The position numbers and the translations under genes were made by a program. Below, one piece after another: positions 1 through 5,036 of a stretch of 5,099 nt of DNA; within the stretch, counting starts at the first letter, position 1, and the number at the start of each line of letters is the position of its first letter. The notes beneath the pieces are model-generated. The model was not told the origin of the DNA and made no database searches. It was given only the letters and a program-made list of their open reading frames with translations. Origin of the DNA: Chloroflexota bacterium (GTDB lineage Bacteria > Chloroflexota > Limnocylindria > Limnocylindrales > CSP1-4); NCBI GenBank assembly GCA_021786915.1, contig JAJYMP010000279.1:1-5099 (forward strand), given 5' to 3'.

Positions 1-41
1 TCTGGCTGCGCTGGCCGCCGGACGCCGCGCTGGGCAGCTGA
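1..41 (+). CDS. 3' end of an upstream gene (partial, unidentified)
   Basis: The frame starting at base 3 reads WLRWPPDAALGS and stops at TGA 39-41, 28 bases before the next start codon and just before that gene's AGGAG. This fits the tail of a plus-strand gene entering from the left. Only about 12 codons are visible, so no family can be assigned. The other two plus frames stay open across this short stretch, so the frame choice rests mainly on the well-placed stop. If it is real, the upstream gene may share a transcript with the two membrane-protein genes that follow. Confidence 0.35.
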   Translation, partial: WLRWPPDAALGS

Positions 42-69
42 GAGAACCCACAAGGAGTGTGCGAGCGAC

Positions 70-768
70 ATGGACGAGACAAGATGGGCGCGCTGGGGGG
101 CGGCCAGCGGCTTCGGGGCGATCCTGGCCGGCGCCGCGGCGATGATCTTCGAGCGCGGCGCGCTCAGCGCGAGCGACCCTGTCGCGAAGATGGTGGCCCA
201 CTACACCGACAACGGCGATGCGCTCCGGGCGCAGGCCCTGCTGTTCGTGCTCGGGTCCGGGTTCTTTCTGTGGTTCGCCGGGAGCCTGCGCAGCATCCTG
301 GCGCGGGCCGAGGGCGGCAGCGGGCGGCTCTCGACGGTGGCCCACGGCGCCGCAGTCGCCTCGACCGTCGTCACTCTCGTGGCGGTCGCATTCCAGGTGG
401 GTCTGGCCAGCGCGGCAAGCGACGCCGGGCAGCCCGCTCTCGTCGGGACGATGGACGCCCTGTTCGTGGTCGCCAACCTGCCGCTCGCGGTGATGCTCGT
501 CGCGGTCGCCGTCGTCACGTTCCGCACCGCTGCCTTGCCGGCGTGGCTCGGATGGCTCTCGATCGTCGCGGCCCTCGCCCAATTGGTGCCCGTGCTCGGG
601 ATCGCCATGAACGGCGGGCCGCTTGCCGCAGACGGGTGGCTGAGCGCATACCTCCCGTACCCGCTGTACGCCCTGTGGCTCGCCTGCACGACGATCGTGA
701 CTGTCGCGCGCCTCGGTTCGCCGCGGCGAGTGCTGGCCGATCATCGCCAGGCCGCCGAGCCTGCCTGA
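70..768 (+). CDS. Polytopic membrane protein, about six helices, function unknown
   Basis: Encodes 232 residues. The start is ATG 70, with AGGAG at 53-57 and a rather long 12-base spacer. Hydrophobic segments lie near residues 9-27, 53-72, 92-113, 128-150, 156-178 and 191-213, so about six membrane helices are expected. The layout matches a common type of uncharacterised membrane protein in high-GC bacteria: an N-terminal helix, an extracytoplasmic-type loop with AHYTDNGDALRAQ (43-55), then WFAGSLRSILARAEGG (68-83), and later LPAWLGWLS (156-164). That resemblance to DUF4386-like proteins is from memory and has not been searched. No catalytic motif is visible. The C-terminal tail (about 216-232) is polar and probably cytoplasmic. 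The next gene begins 14 bases after the stop, so the two are probably co-transcribed. A sensor, transporter or structural role cannot be distinguished from sequence alone. Confidence 0.85.
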   Translation: MDETRWARWGAASGFGAILAGAAAMIFERGALSASDPVAKMVAHYTDNGDALRAQALLFVLGSGFFLWFAGSLRSILARAEGGSGRLSTVAHGAAVASTVVTLVAVAFQVGLASAASDAGQPALVGTMDALFVVANLPLAVMLVAVAVVTFRTAALPAWLGWLSIVAALAQLVPVLGIAMNGGPLAADGWLSAYLPYPLYALWLACTTIVTVARLGSPRRVLADHRQAAEPA

Positions 769-782
769 AGGGACACCATCCG

Positions 783-1655
783 ATGACAGACCCAATCGCA
801 GGCCGCGGCCTGCCCGTCAAGGGCGATCTCAAGTTCGCCTACGTCTCCTCGCTCCTCATCTCGCTCGGCCTCGCCATTGTGTCGGTTGTCGGCTTGCGGT
901 GGGGTTCCGAGGGCCTGTACGGCGCCAGGTCTCCGCTGGTCCAGGTCTCGGAAGGTGGCGACGCCGCCAATCTCATCCTCGGGCCGTCGATCCTGCTGGG
1001 CTCGATGTGGCTTGCCCGGCGCGGTTCGCTCACCGGCTTGCTGCTCTGGCCCGGCGCGTTGTTATACGGTCTTTACGCGTACGCGCTGTACCTCATTGGG
1101 GCACCTTTCAGCGCGCTGTTCTTCGGCTATGTCGCCCTGGTTACGCTCTGCTCGTGGACCCTCATCGGTCTCGTGGCAGGCATCGACGGCGAGGATGTTC
1201 GTCGGCGCCTGGTGGCGGTGCCGAGGCGCGGTGCCGGCGGCGCTCTGGTGGCCATCGCCGTCCTGGCGTATGTCGGACTGACGGCCGCCGTCGCCGGCGC
1301 GCTCGGTGGCGGCGACGAGCCCGCGATGCGCCCCCAGTGGGTAGTCGACTATGCCCTGGGCACGCCAGTCCTGCTCCTCGGCGGTGCGCTCCTCTGGCGA
1401 GGTACGTCGCTCGGCTACGTCGCCGCTGCCGGCCTGCTCCTGGTCTCCGGGCTGAATGGACTTGCGTTCGCGGCCTCCGTGGTGCTCGACGGTCTGCTCG
1501 CAGGTCGCCCGACCGAGTCGGCCGTCGCCATGGTCCACCTCATCATCGCCGCCGCCAGCTTCACACTCCTGGCGTTCTTCGTACTGTGTGCGGCCGGACG
1601 AGGGCCCGTCGAGCCCACTGGCCCGACCCACCAACATGTGGAGGCTGTGGGGTAA
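783..1655 (+). CDS. Polytopic membrane protein, about eight helices, function unknown
   Basis: Encodes 290 residues. ATG 783 is chosen because AAGGGA at 768-773 lies 9 bases upstream and the preceding gene ends at 768. The same frame is open far upstream, but there it only shadows the first gene. Hydrophobic segments lie near residues 18-38, 60-78, 83-105, 109-133, 152-174, 189-205, 209-237 and 247-271. The section from GGDAANLILGPSILLGSMW (58-76) through LARRGSLTGLLLWPGALLYG (77-96) to YALYLIGAPFSALFFGYVAL (100-119) resembles a widespread, unnamed bacterial and archaeal membrane-protein family, recalled and not searched. The cytoplasmic-type loop at 135-150 is charged (DGEDVRRR), and the tail after 272 is polar with two histidines. 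No enzyme motif is seen. It lies directly downstream of another membrane-protein gene and is probably in the same operon. The stop is TAA 1653-1655. Confidence 0.87.
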   Translation: MTDPIAGRGLPVKGDLKFAYVSSLLISLGLAIVSVVGLRWGSEGLYGARSPLVQVSEGGDAANLILGPSILLGSMWLARRGSLTGLLLWPGALLYGLYAYALYLIGAPFSALFFGYVALVTLCSWTLIGLVAGIDGEDVRRRLVAVPRRGAGGALVAIAVLAYVGLTAAVAGALGGGDEPAMRPQWVVDYALGTPVLLLGGALLWRGTSLGYVAAAGLLLVSGLNGLAFAASVVLDGLLAGRPTESAVAMVHLIIAAASFTLLAFFVLCAAGRGPVEPTGPTHQHVEAVG

Positions 1656-1687
1656 CGGGATTGCACGGCACTGGTCCCGAGACGAGC

Positions 1688-2107
1688 TCAGCGACGACGG
1701 GCGACCAGACGCCAGCCGACGAAGCCGCAGGCCGCTCCGAGCGCGAGGGCGACCGGGACCGCCAGCGCCGCCTCGAGGACCGCGCCCCGCCAGGGCTCCT
1801 GCGTACCGTCGGGCCAGGCGGGGTTCCACAGCAGGGCCGTGAGCGCGGCGTAGCCCACGACGATGGAGCCCGCGAGGCCGGCACCTGCGAGCAACCCGGC
1901 CGTGGGCCGGCGCCCGCGGATCGTTCCCCAGGCGGCCGCGCCGGCGGCGCCGCACAGGAGCACGCCGAGGAGCCCCTGTGGTGGCAACACGTCCATCCGC
2001 CCGGTCCAGAGTCGCGTCGCGATCTGGGCGACCAGCCCGAGCAGCCAGCCAGCACCGATGAGCCAGACGAGCCGTCGTTGACTCGCGTGCAGCGTGAGGC
2101 GATGCAT
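1688..2107 (-). CDS. Small four-helix membrane protein, function unknown
   Basis: Encodes 139 residues on the minus strand, start ATG at 2107-2105. Upstream on that strand is GGGAGG (complement of 2114-2119) with a 6-base spacer, which fixes the start. Hydrophobic segments lie near residues 13-30, 44-62, 69-93 and 108-132. A basic N-terminus (HRLTLHASQRRLVW) and basic C-terminus (WRLVARRR) suggest both ends are cytoplasmic. The loop between helices 3 and 4 carries NPAWPDGTQEPWRG (95-108), rich in Trp and Pro. No family is recognised and no catalytic residues stand out. The gene converges on the upstream pair with only 32 bases between stops and is transcribed away from the unexplained region to its right. 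Its hydrophobic pattern, proper start signal and G/C-rich third positions set it apart from the Arg-rich shadow frames overlapping it. Confidence 0.8.
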   Translation of the reverse strand: MHRLTLHASQRRLVWLIGAGWLLGLVAQIATRLWTGRMDVLPPQGLLGVLLCGAAGAAAWGTIRGRRPTAGLLAGAGLAGSIVVGYAALTALLWNPAWPDGTQEPWRGAVLEAALAVPVALALGAACGFVGWRLVARRR

Positions 2108-2317
2108 CTTCCGCCTCCCGGATGCGATGCTCGTCCCGTCCGGGAACGGGCAACAGGGCCGTTCCGCCCGATACGCCGACGGCCTCCTGCTTCGCGCGCG
2201 ACACGGCCGACTGCCCGACGGCGATGCGAGGCGCCGACGACCTTGCCGTTGGCCGCCCGCCTACTGACGACCGGTCCGGCTCGGGTCGGCGATCCCGCTG
2301 TCGGCCCGATCCGGGGG
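2108..2317. other. Region with no identifiable gene
   Basis: Left half of the 638-base gap between the minus-strand gene and the next confident plus-strand gene. All six frames give Arg/Pro/Ser-rich translations typical of non-coding frames in high-GC DNA, with no start signal, helix pattern or motif that I trust. It must hold the minus-strand gene's promoter, but no convincing -35/-10 pair is visible. A small inverted repeat, CCCGT at 2135-2139 and ACGGG at 2146-2150 around a 6-base loop, lies 28 bases upstream of that start codon and could be an operator, with little support. Confidence 0.4.
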
Positions 2318-2603
2318 ATGACCGGTGCGGGCGCGGGACGCACGTCGAGCTGCCAGGCTCGGCGGCCCCGGCCCAGCGCGATCGCCTTGAACCGCGGTAG
2401 CTACGAGGTCGTCGCCGTCGACCAGGCACCGGACGCCCCGCGGATGGCAGTGTGGGCCGTCGCCGGACCGGCGGACCTGGCGTCCCGGACCTACCGCTCA
2501 TCAGGACGGCGGCTCCATCGGCACGCTCGAGTACCGGCGGGACACATGGGCTGTTCGCGGCATCTGGCAAGTAGGGACCGACCTGCAGTGGATGGGGCGA
2601 TGA
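2318..2603 (+). pseudogene. Frameshifted remnant of an unidentified protein gene
   Basis: Two adjacent reading frames each look coding for part of this stretch and join cleanly near 2504. The first (frame of ATG 2318, convincing from about 2398) gives SYEVVAVDQAPDAPRMAVW and then AVAGPADLASRTYRSS. Skipping one base (G2504) continues as DGGSIGTLEYRRDTWAVRG, IWQVGTDLQWMGR and TGA at 2601-2603. By hand count, third-position G/C in the first frame is about 30 of 35 codons before the junction and falls to about 19 of 33 after it. The second frame has 26 of 32 after it and about 11 of 18 just before it. The joined product has a normal amino-acid mix, unlike the Arg-rich shadow frames. I do not recognise the family. 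The true start is uncertain: ATG 2318 has only a G-run directly before it, and 2318-2397 is weak. A sequencing error would look the same as a real pseudogene. Confidence 0.42.
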
Positions 2604-2746
2604 CAACGACCACCGGGTTGAGGGAACCCCGGGCGCCGGCCGCCGCTCGGCGGCGCCGGTGGAGCCGGAGAGGCCGCGAGGCCCGCCGGTACGGGAACCC
2701 TGCCGGCGACTCCGCAGGTCGCTGGATGCGCGCGAGGGGCACGTGA
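2600..2746 (+). CDS. Possible 48-residue Arg-rich ORF (doubtful)
   Basis: ATG 2600 overlaps the TGA at 2601-2603 of the frameshifted remnant (ATGA). The ORF ends in TGA 2744-2746, which overlaps the ATG at 2746 of the next gene (TGATG). Those two overlaps are what one expects of a translationally coupled mini-gene, and about 41 of its 48 codons end in G or C. Against it, the product (MTTTTGLREPRAPAAARRRR onward) is extremely rich in Arg, Ala and Gly, lacks a recognisable fold signature and contains the GC-rich hairpin at 2632-2657. Upstream is only a weak GGATGGGG. It is more likely a spacer than a protein. Confidence 0.2.
   Translation: MTTTTGLREPRAPAAARRRRWSRRGREARRYGNPAGDSAGRWMRARGT
2632..2657. 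repeat. GC-rich inverted repeat (hairpin)
   Basis: GGCGCCG at 2632-2638 is perfectly complementary to CGGCGCC at 2651-2657 with a 12-base loop. An alternative inner hairpin pairs GCCGCC (2639-2644) with GGCGGC (2649-2654) around a 4-base loop. No T-run follows, so it is not a classical intrinsic terminator. It lies 28 bases beyond the stop of the frameshifted remnant and about 90 bases before the next gene, where it could attenuate read-through. In DNA this GC-rich such a stem can also arise by chance. Confidence 0.35.
2734..2739 (+). promoter_or_regulatory. Ribosome-binding site deciding the start at 2746
   Basis: GAGGGG lies 6 bases before ATG 2746. It decides between this start, GTG 2743 (only 3 bases away) and a far upstream ATG at 2659, which would add 29 Arg/Pro-rich residues with no hydrophobic or domain character. 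Confidence 0.6.
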
Positions 2747-3534
2747 TGGAGAGGCGGCCTGCTCGGGCACGAGCCCGCCCACGGCCCGCGATCGTCGCGC
2801 TGCTCGAGGGCATCGGCGACTTCCTCTACGTGTGGTTCGGACCGCTCAGATCGTTTCCGCCGTTCTGGAGCGATCCCGTCCTCGCGCTGCAGGAGGCCGC
2901 GGCCGCCCTCGTGCTCCTCTTGGCGATCCCGGTGTGGCTCGTGCTGGACTGGCCGCGGTGGTTGGAGGTGGGGATCGAGCCCCTCATCGTGCTGGGCCTC
3001 ATCGTCCCCGTCGCGTACCTCGTCGGTCGTCGCCCGCTGTCCGCACCAGCACCCCGTCGCCCCATCGTCGTCACCGTGGCGGCGGCGGTCCTCGCCAGCA
3101 GCGGGCTCCTCAGTGCCTGGTACGCCGGCCTGACGCCGCTCCCGCCGTTCACGAGCCGCCCCGTCCCGATGCTCTGGGACATCGTCGGCGTGCTGCTGCT
3201 CATCGCCGCCGTGGGAATCTGGCGGCTGCGGGAGTGGGCGCGCTGGCTCGGCGTCGCGCTGGAGGCACTCACCCTGGCCTACCCCCTGTTCCTGGTCGCG
3301 TACGGGATGGCGCATGGCCACATGGGCATGAGCGGCTTGTTCCTGGGGTTGGCCGACGCGTCGATCACGGCGGTGATCGCAGCGGCCATCCTCTGCGCGC
3401 TCGTCTGGCGCTGGCCCACAGAGCCGGCCGGGGCCCCTGACGACGCGGCAGCCAGCGACCTCGGCGTCGCCCCGAGCTTCGCTCCGGTGGAGAAGCGCCG
3501 CCGACGGTGGCGGGTCCGGAGGAGACGGCGATGA
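2746..3534 (+). CDS. Six-helix membrane protein coupled to a metallopeptidase gene
   Basis: Encodes 262 residues from ATG 2746. Hydrophobic segments lie near residues 45-67, 74-94, 106-128, 142-160, 166-187 and 204-221. The N-terminus is strongly basic (MERRPARARARPRP), followed by an amphipathic stretch, AIVALLEGIGDFLYVWFGPL (15-34). The motif GIWRLREWARWLGVALEAL (157-175), between helices 4 and 5, is a type often seen in uncharacterised bacterial membrane proteins. The loop before the last helix has a Met/His cluster, MAHGHMGMSG (188-197). The polar C-terminal tail (222-262) ends in KRRRRWRVRRRRR, part of which is encoded by the DNA that forms the next gene's ribosome-binding site. Its TGA overlaps the ATG of the peptidase gene by 4 bases (3531-3534), implying translational coupling and possibly a working partnership in the membrane. 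No enzymatic motif is visible. A membrane anchor, regulator or export partner for the peptidase is only an inference from context. Confidence 0.82.
   Translation: MERRPARARARPRPAIVALLEGIGDFLYVWFGPLRSFPPFWSDPVLALQEAAAALVLLLAIPVWLVLDWPRWLEVGIEPLIVLGLIVPVAYLVGRRPLSAPAPRRPIVVTVAAAVLASSGLLSAWYAGLTPLPPFTSRPVPMLWDIVGVLLLIAAVGIWRLREWARWLGVALEALTLAYPLFLVAYGMAHGHMGMSGLFLGLADASITAVIAAAILCALVWRWPTEPAGAPDDAAASDLGVAPSFAPVEKRRRRWRVRRRRR
3518..3524 (+). promoter_or_regulatory. Strong ribosome-binding site of the peptidase gene
   Basis: GGAGGAG lies 6 bases before ATG 3531, inside the last codons of the preceding gene. It favours ATG 3531 over the in-frame GTG 3507, which has no comparable signal and would put eight extra residues, three of them acidic or polar, ahead of the basic start of the signal sequence. 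Confidence 0.75.
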
Positions 3535-4835
3535 GCACACGGCGTGCGCGTCTCTGGCGCGCACTGGGATGGAGTCCCCTGCTCCTGGTGCTGCTGTGTT
3601 TCGTCCCGTGGACATTCTCGGGATCCAGCATGGCGCCCGCCAGCACGCCCCTCGGGTCTCCCGCCCCGCGTCCCGGAGCCGCCGCGGCAGTTCGCCCCTC
3701 GCCGGCCCCGACACCGACACCTGGCCTCGCGGCGATGGTGTCCACGGTCGAGGCACAGACGTCGGCGCTTCGCGGACTGGCGCCGCTGCGTGACGTGCCG
3801 GTTGAGATCGTCGAGCCCGCATCGCTCCAGGCCTGGGCCGAGGGGGAGATCGCGCGGAACCAGAACGCCGAGCTCGTGCGCTGCCGCACCGAGGTGCTCG
3901 TACACCTCGGCCTCGCGGACCCGACGCTCGACCTGCGGCGGCTCTCGCTCGATCTGCTCTCCTCGCAGGTCCTCGGGCAGTACGACCCGACGACCCGATC
4001 GCTCACGCTGGTGAACCGCGCGGGGAAGACTCTCGCGCCGCTGCGGATCACGGTCGCCCACGAGTACACCCACGCACTGCAGGACCAGCACTTCGGGTTG
4101 GCCGCGGTGGGGCTGGGCCCGAGCCGTGCGCTCCCCGTGGACCGCGAGCTCGCCCTGCAGGCGCTCGTCGAGGGCGACGCGTCGCACCTCGTCGGGACCT
4201 GGATGCAGCGCCACGTGACGGCCGACGAGCGGGCCCAGGTCGACCAGCTCGTCGCCGCGGCCTCACCGCCGGCCCTGCCGCCCGTGCTCACGCGGCAGCT
4301 CGCCTTCCCGTACGTCGAGGGCGCCGCCTTCGCCGAGGCGCTCTACGCGGCCGGTGGATGGGCGCGCATCGACGCGGCCTACGCGCGCCCGCCGTCCTCG
4401 AGCGCCGAGATCCTGCACCCGGAGCGGTACCTGGCGGGCTGGCGCCCGGCCACCGTCGAGCCGCTGCATCTCGCGCCCTCCTCGCTCGCCGACGGGTGGC
4501 ACCAGATCTGCGGCGAGACACTCGGCGAGCTGGGACTGCAGGCGTGGCTGACGAGCTTGCGCGGCGGCCCGGGCGAGACGCCGCTGCCGCAGGACGAGGC
4601 GGAGGCGCTCGCCGGGCACTGGGCCGGCGACGAGCTGGCTCTCTGGGAGCACGGGGAATCCTGGGCGCTCGGCTGGACGATGGTCTGGGACTCCGACACC
4701 GCCGCGGCATCGTTCGCCGAAGCCGCGGGCGCGACCGCCGGCGCGATGCGGCAGCTCGATCGCGACGGCGCGCGGGTCACGCTCCGGCTCGCCGCGGACG
4801 CGGCGTCGCTGCAGATCGCCACAGCGGCGCAGTGA
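3531..4835 (+). CDS. Secreted or membrane-anchored HExxH zinc metallopeptidase (putative)
   Basis: Encodes 434 residues. The N-terminus (RRARLWR, then a hydrophobic core at about 12-29) is a signal peptide or anchor. C23 is not in a proper lipobox, so a lipoprotein is unlikely. Residues 33-66 form a Pro/Ala/Thr-rich linker. The catalytic region contains VAHEYTHALQDQHF: H177 and H181 would bind zinc, E178 would be the catalytic base, and E214 in ALVEGDA is the likely third ligand, 33 residues downstream, as in gluzincins. Flanking motifs fit an export-type peptidase family seen in Chloroflexota and archaea (recalled, not searched): LGQYDPTTRSLTLVN (148-162), AFPYVEGAAFAEALY (258-272), SSSAEILHPERYL (289-301), LGELGLQAWL (331-340) and HWAGDELALWE (363-373). 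Substrate is unknown, and action outside the membrane is inferred from the signal. C118 and C327 could form a disulfide. The gene is coupled by ATGA overlap to the membrane-protein gene upstream. All expected motifs are present, so it appears intact. Confidence 0.88.
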   Translation: MSTRRARLWRALGWSPLLLVLLCFVPWTFSGSSMAPASTPLGSPAPRPGAAAAVRPSPAPTPTPGLAAMVSTVEAQTSALRGLAPLRDVPVEIVEPASLQAWAEGEIARNQNAELVRCRTEVLVHLGLADPTLDLRRLSLDLLSSQVLGQYDPTTRSLTLVNRAGKTLAPLRITVAHEYTHALQDQHFGLAAVGLGPSRALPVDRELALQALVEGDASHLVGTWMQRHVTADERAQVDQLVAAASPPALPPVLTRQLAFPYVEGAAFAEALYAAGGWARIDAAYARPPSSSAEILHPERYLAGWRPATVEPLHLAPSSLADGWHQICGETLGELGLQAWLTSLRGGPGETPLPQDEAEALAGHWAGDELALWEHGESWALGWTMVWDSDTAAASFAEAAGATAGAMRQLDRDGARVTLRLAADAASLQIATAAQ

Positions 4836-4906
4836 GCGCGCGCGACCTCCTCGACGCCGAGCAGAACTTCTCGTCGCCGGCGTCTCAGGGCCTGCCTCGG
4901 AAATAG
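4832..4906 (+). CDS. Possible 24-residue ORF overlapping the peptidase stop (doubtful)
   Basis: GTG 4832 overlaps the peptidase TGA (GTGA) and opens a 24-codon frame, SARDLLDAEQNFSSPASQGL..., ending at TAG 4904-4906. About 21 of the 24 codons end in G or C, and the product has an ordinary amino-acid mix, unlike most non-coding frames here. It has no Shine-Dalgarno of its own, so translation would depend on coupling. Its stop lies inside the left arm of the inverted repeat at 4899-4925. It may be a genuine microprotein, the remnant of a longer coding end, or chance. Confidence 0.22.
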   Translation: MSARDLLDAEQNFSSPASQGLPRK

Positions 4907-4925
4907 CCGCGCAGCAGCTATTTCC
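4899..4925. repeat. Perfect 9-bp inverted repeat, possible transcript end
   Basis: GGAAATAGC (4899-4907) and GCTATTTCC (4917-4925) are exact complements around a 9-base loop, CGCGCAGCA. An AT-containing stem this regular stands out in DNA this GC-rich. It lies 63 bases after the peptidase stop, where a transcript end is expected, but TCCCC follows instead of a T-run, so it is not a standard intrinsic terminator. It could be a Rho-assisted or stem-protected 3' end, or a binding site for a dimeric protein. Confidence 0.6.
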
Positions 4926-4938
4926 TCCCCGACGCGAT

Positions 4939-4953
4939 CGGGCCTGCGGCCCG
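4939..4953. repeat. GGCC hairpin, copy 1
   Basis: CGGGCC and GGCCCG form a perfect 6-bp stem around a TGC loop. The core GGCCTGCGGCCCG (4941-4953) recurs exactly at 4983-4995, 42 bases downstream. Confidence 0.5.
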
Positions 4954-4975
4954 CGGGCATCTGTGAATGAAAGGG

Positions 4976-4996
4976 GGCCTCCGGCCTGCGGCCCGG
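4976..4996. repeat. GGCC hairpin copy 2 within a 7-base tandem array
   Basis: The stretch reads as three 7-base units, GGCCTCC, GGCCTGC and GGCCCGG. It contains the second copy of the 13-base GGCCTGCGGCCCG core (4983-4995). GGGCC at 4975-4979 can also pair with GGCCC at 4990-4994, giving a competing stem. It lies just ahead of the TTGACA hexamer, so it could affect transcription of the gene at the right edge. Confidence 0.45.
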
Positions 4997-5000
4997 TAGG

Positions 5001-5029
5001 TTGACATCCCGGCATGAGGGACGCATCGT
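5001..5029 (+). promoter_or_regulatory. Candidate promoter for the right-edge gene
   Basis: A perfect -35 hexamer, TTGACA (5001-5006), is followed after 17 bases by CATCGT (5024-5029). This keeps only the A at position 2 and the T at positions 3 and 6 of TATAAT. Transcription would start about 7 bases later, at or beside GTG 5037, giving a leaderless message. GAGGGA at 5016-5021 could instead be a ribosome-binding site for TTG 5031 if transcription starts further upstream. The -35 is convincing by match; the -10 is weak. Confidence 0.35.
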
Positions 5030-5036
5030 CTTGGTT

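Noticed and set aside
57..782. A GTG-started open frame at 57 running in frame into the second membrane-protein gene (a 532-residue fusion).
   Set aside because: Up to 782 it is an Arg-rich shadow of the gene at 70-768, which has better hydrophobic pattern and start signal. The real start is ATG 783 with AAGGGA.
1656..1679. CGGGA (1656-1660) and TCCCG (1675-1679) as a terminator between the convergent genes.
   Set aside because: Only 5 bp of stem with a 14-base loop and no T-run on either strand; expected by chance in this composition.
2122..2400. Plus-strand 92-codon frame in the gene-poor region.
   Set aside because: Cys/Arg/Pro/Asp-rich translation, no ribosome-binding site and no recognisable feature. 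At most its last residues could belong to the frameshifted remnant.
2622..2700. GGGAACCC occurring at 2622-2629 and 2693-2700 as a direct-repeat pair (possible attachment or transposon end).
   Set aside because: Eight bases with no extended identity and no mobile-element gene nearby.
899..2746. Very long plus-strand open frame.
   Set aside because: It crosses one plus gene and one minus gene out of frame with an Arg/Ala/Pro-rich translation. Only its short stretch around 2398-2503 looks coding.
1062..2813. Long minus-strand open frame of 583 residues.
   Set aside because: Spans several genes and the gap, with low-complexity Arg/Gly/Ser/Pro translation and no motif. Long stop-free frames are expected at this GC content.
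2491..3822. Long minus-strand open frame of 443 residues opposite the membrane protein and peptidase.
   Set aside because: Arg/Glu/Gln/His-rich antisense translation of membrane-helix codons; the plus-strand genes have start signals and real motifs.
4967..4999. Ten-codon ORF MKGGLRPAAR ending just before TTGACA, considered as a leader peptide.
   Set aside because: Too short to judge, made of the GGCC tandem units, lacks an upstream ribosome-binding site and ends before the candidate promoter.
4263..5015. Minus-strand open frame opposite the end of the peptidase and the spacer.
   Set aside because: Arg-rich antisense shadow with no start signal or motif. The part over the spacer crosses the hairpins.
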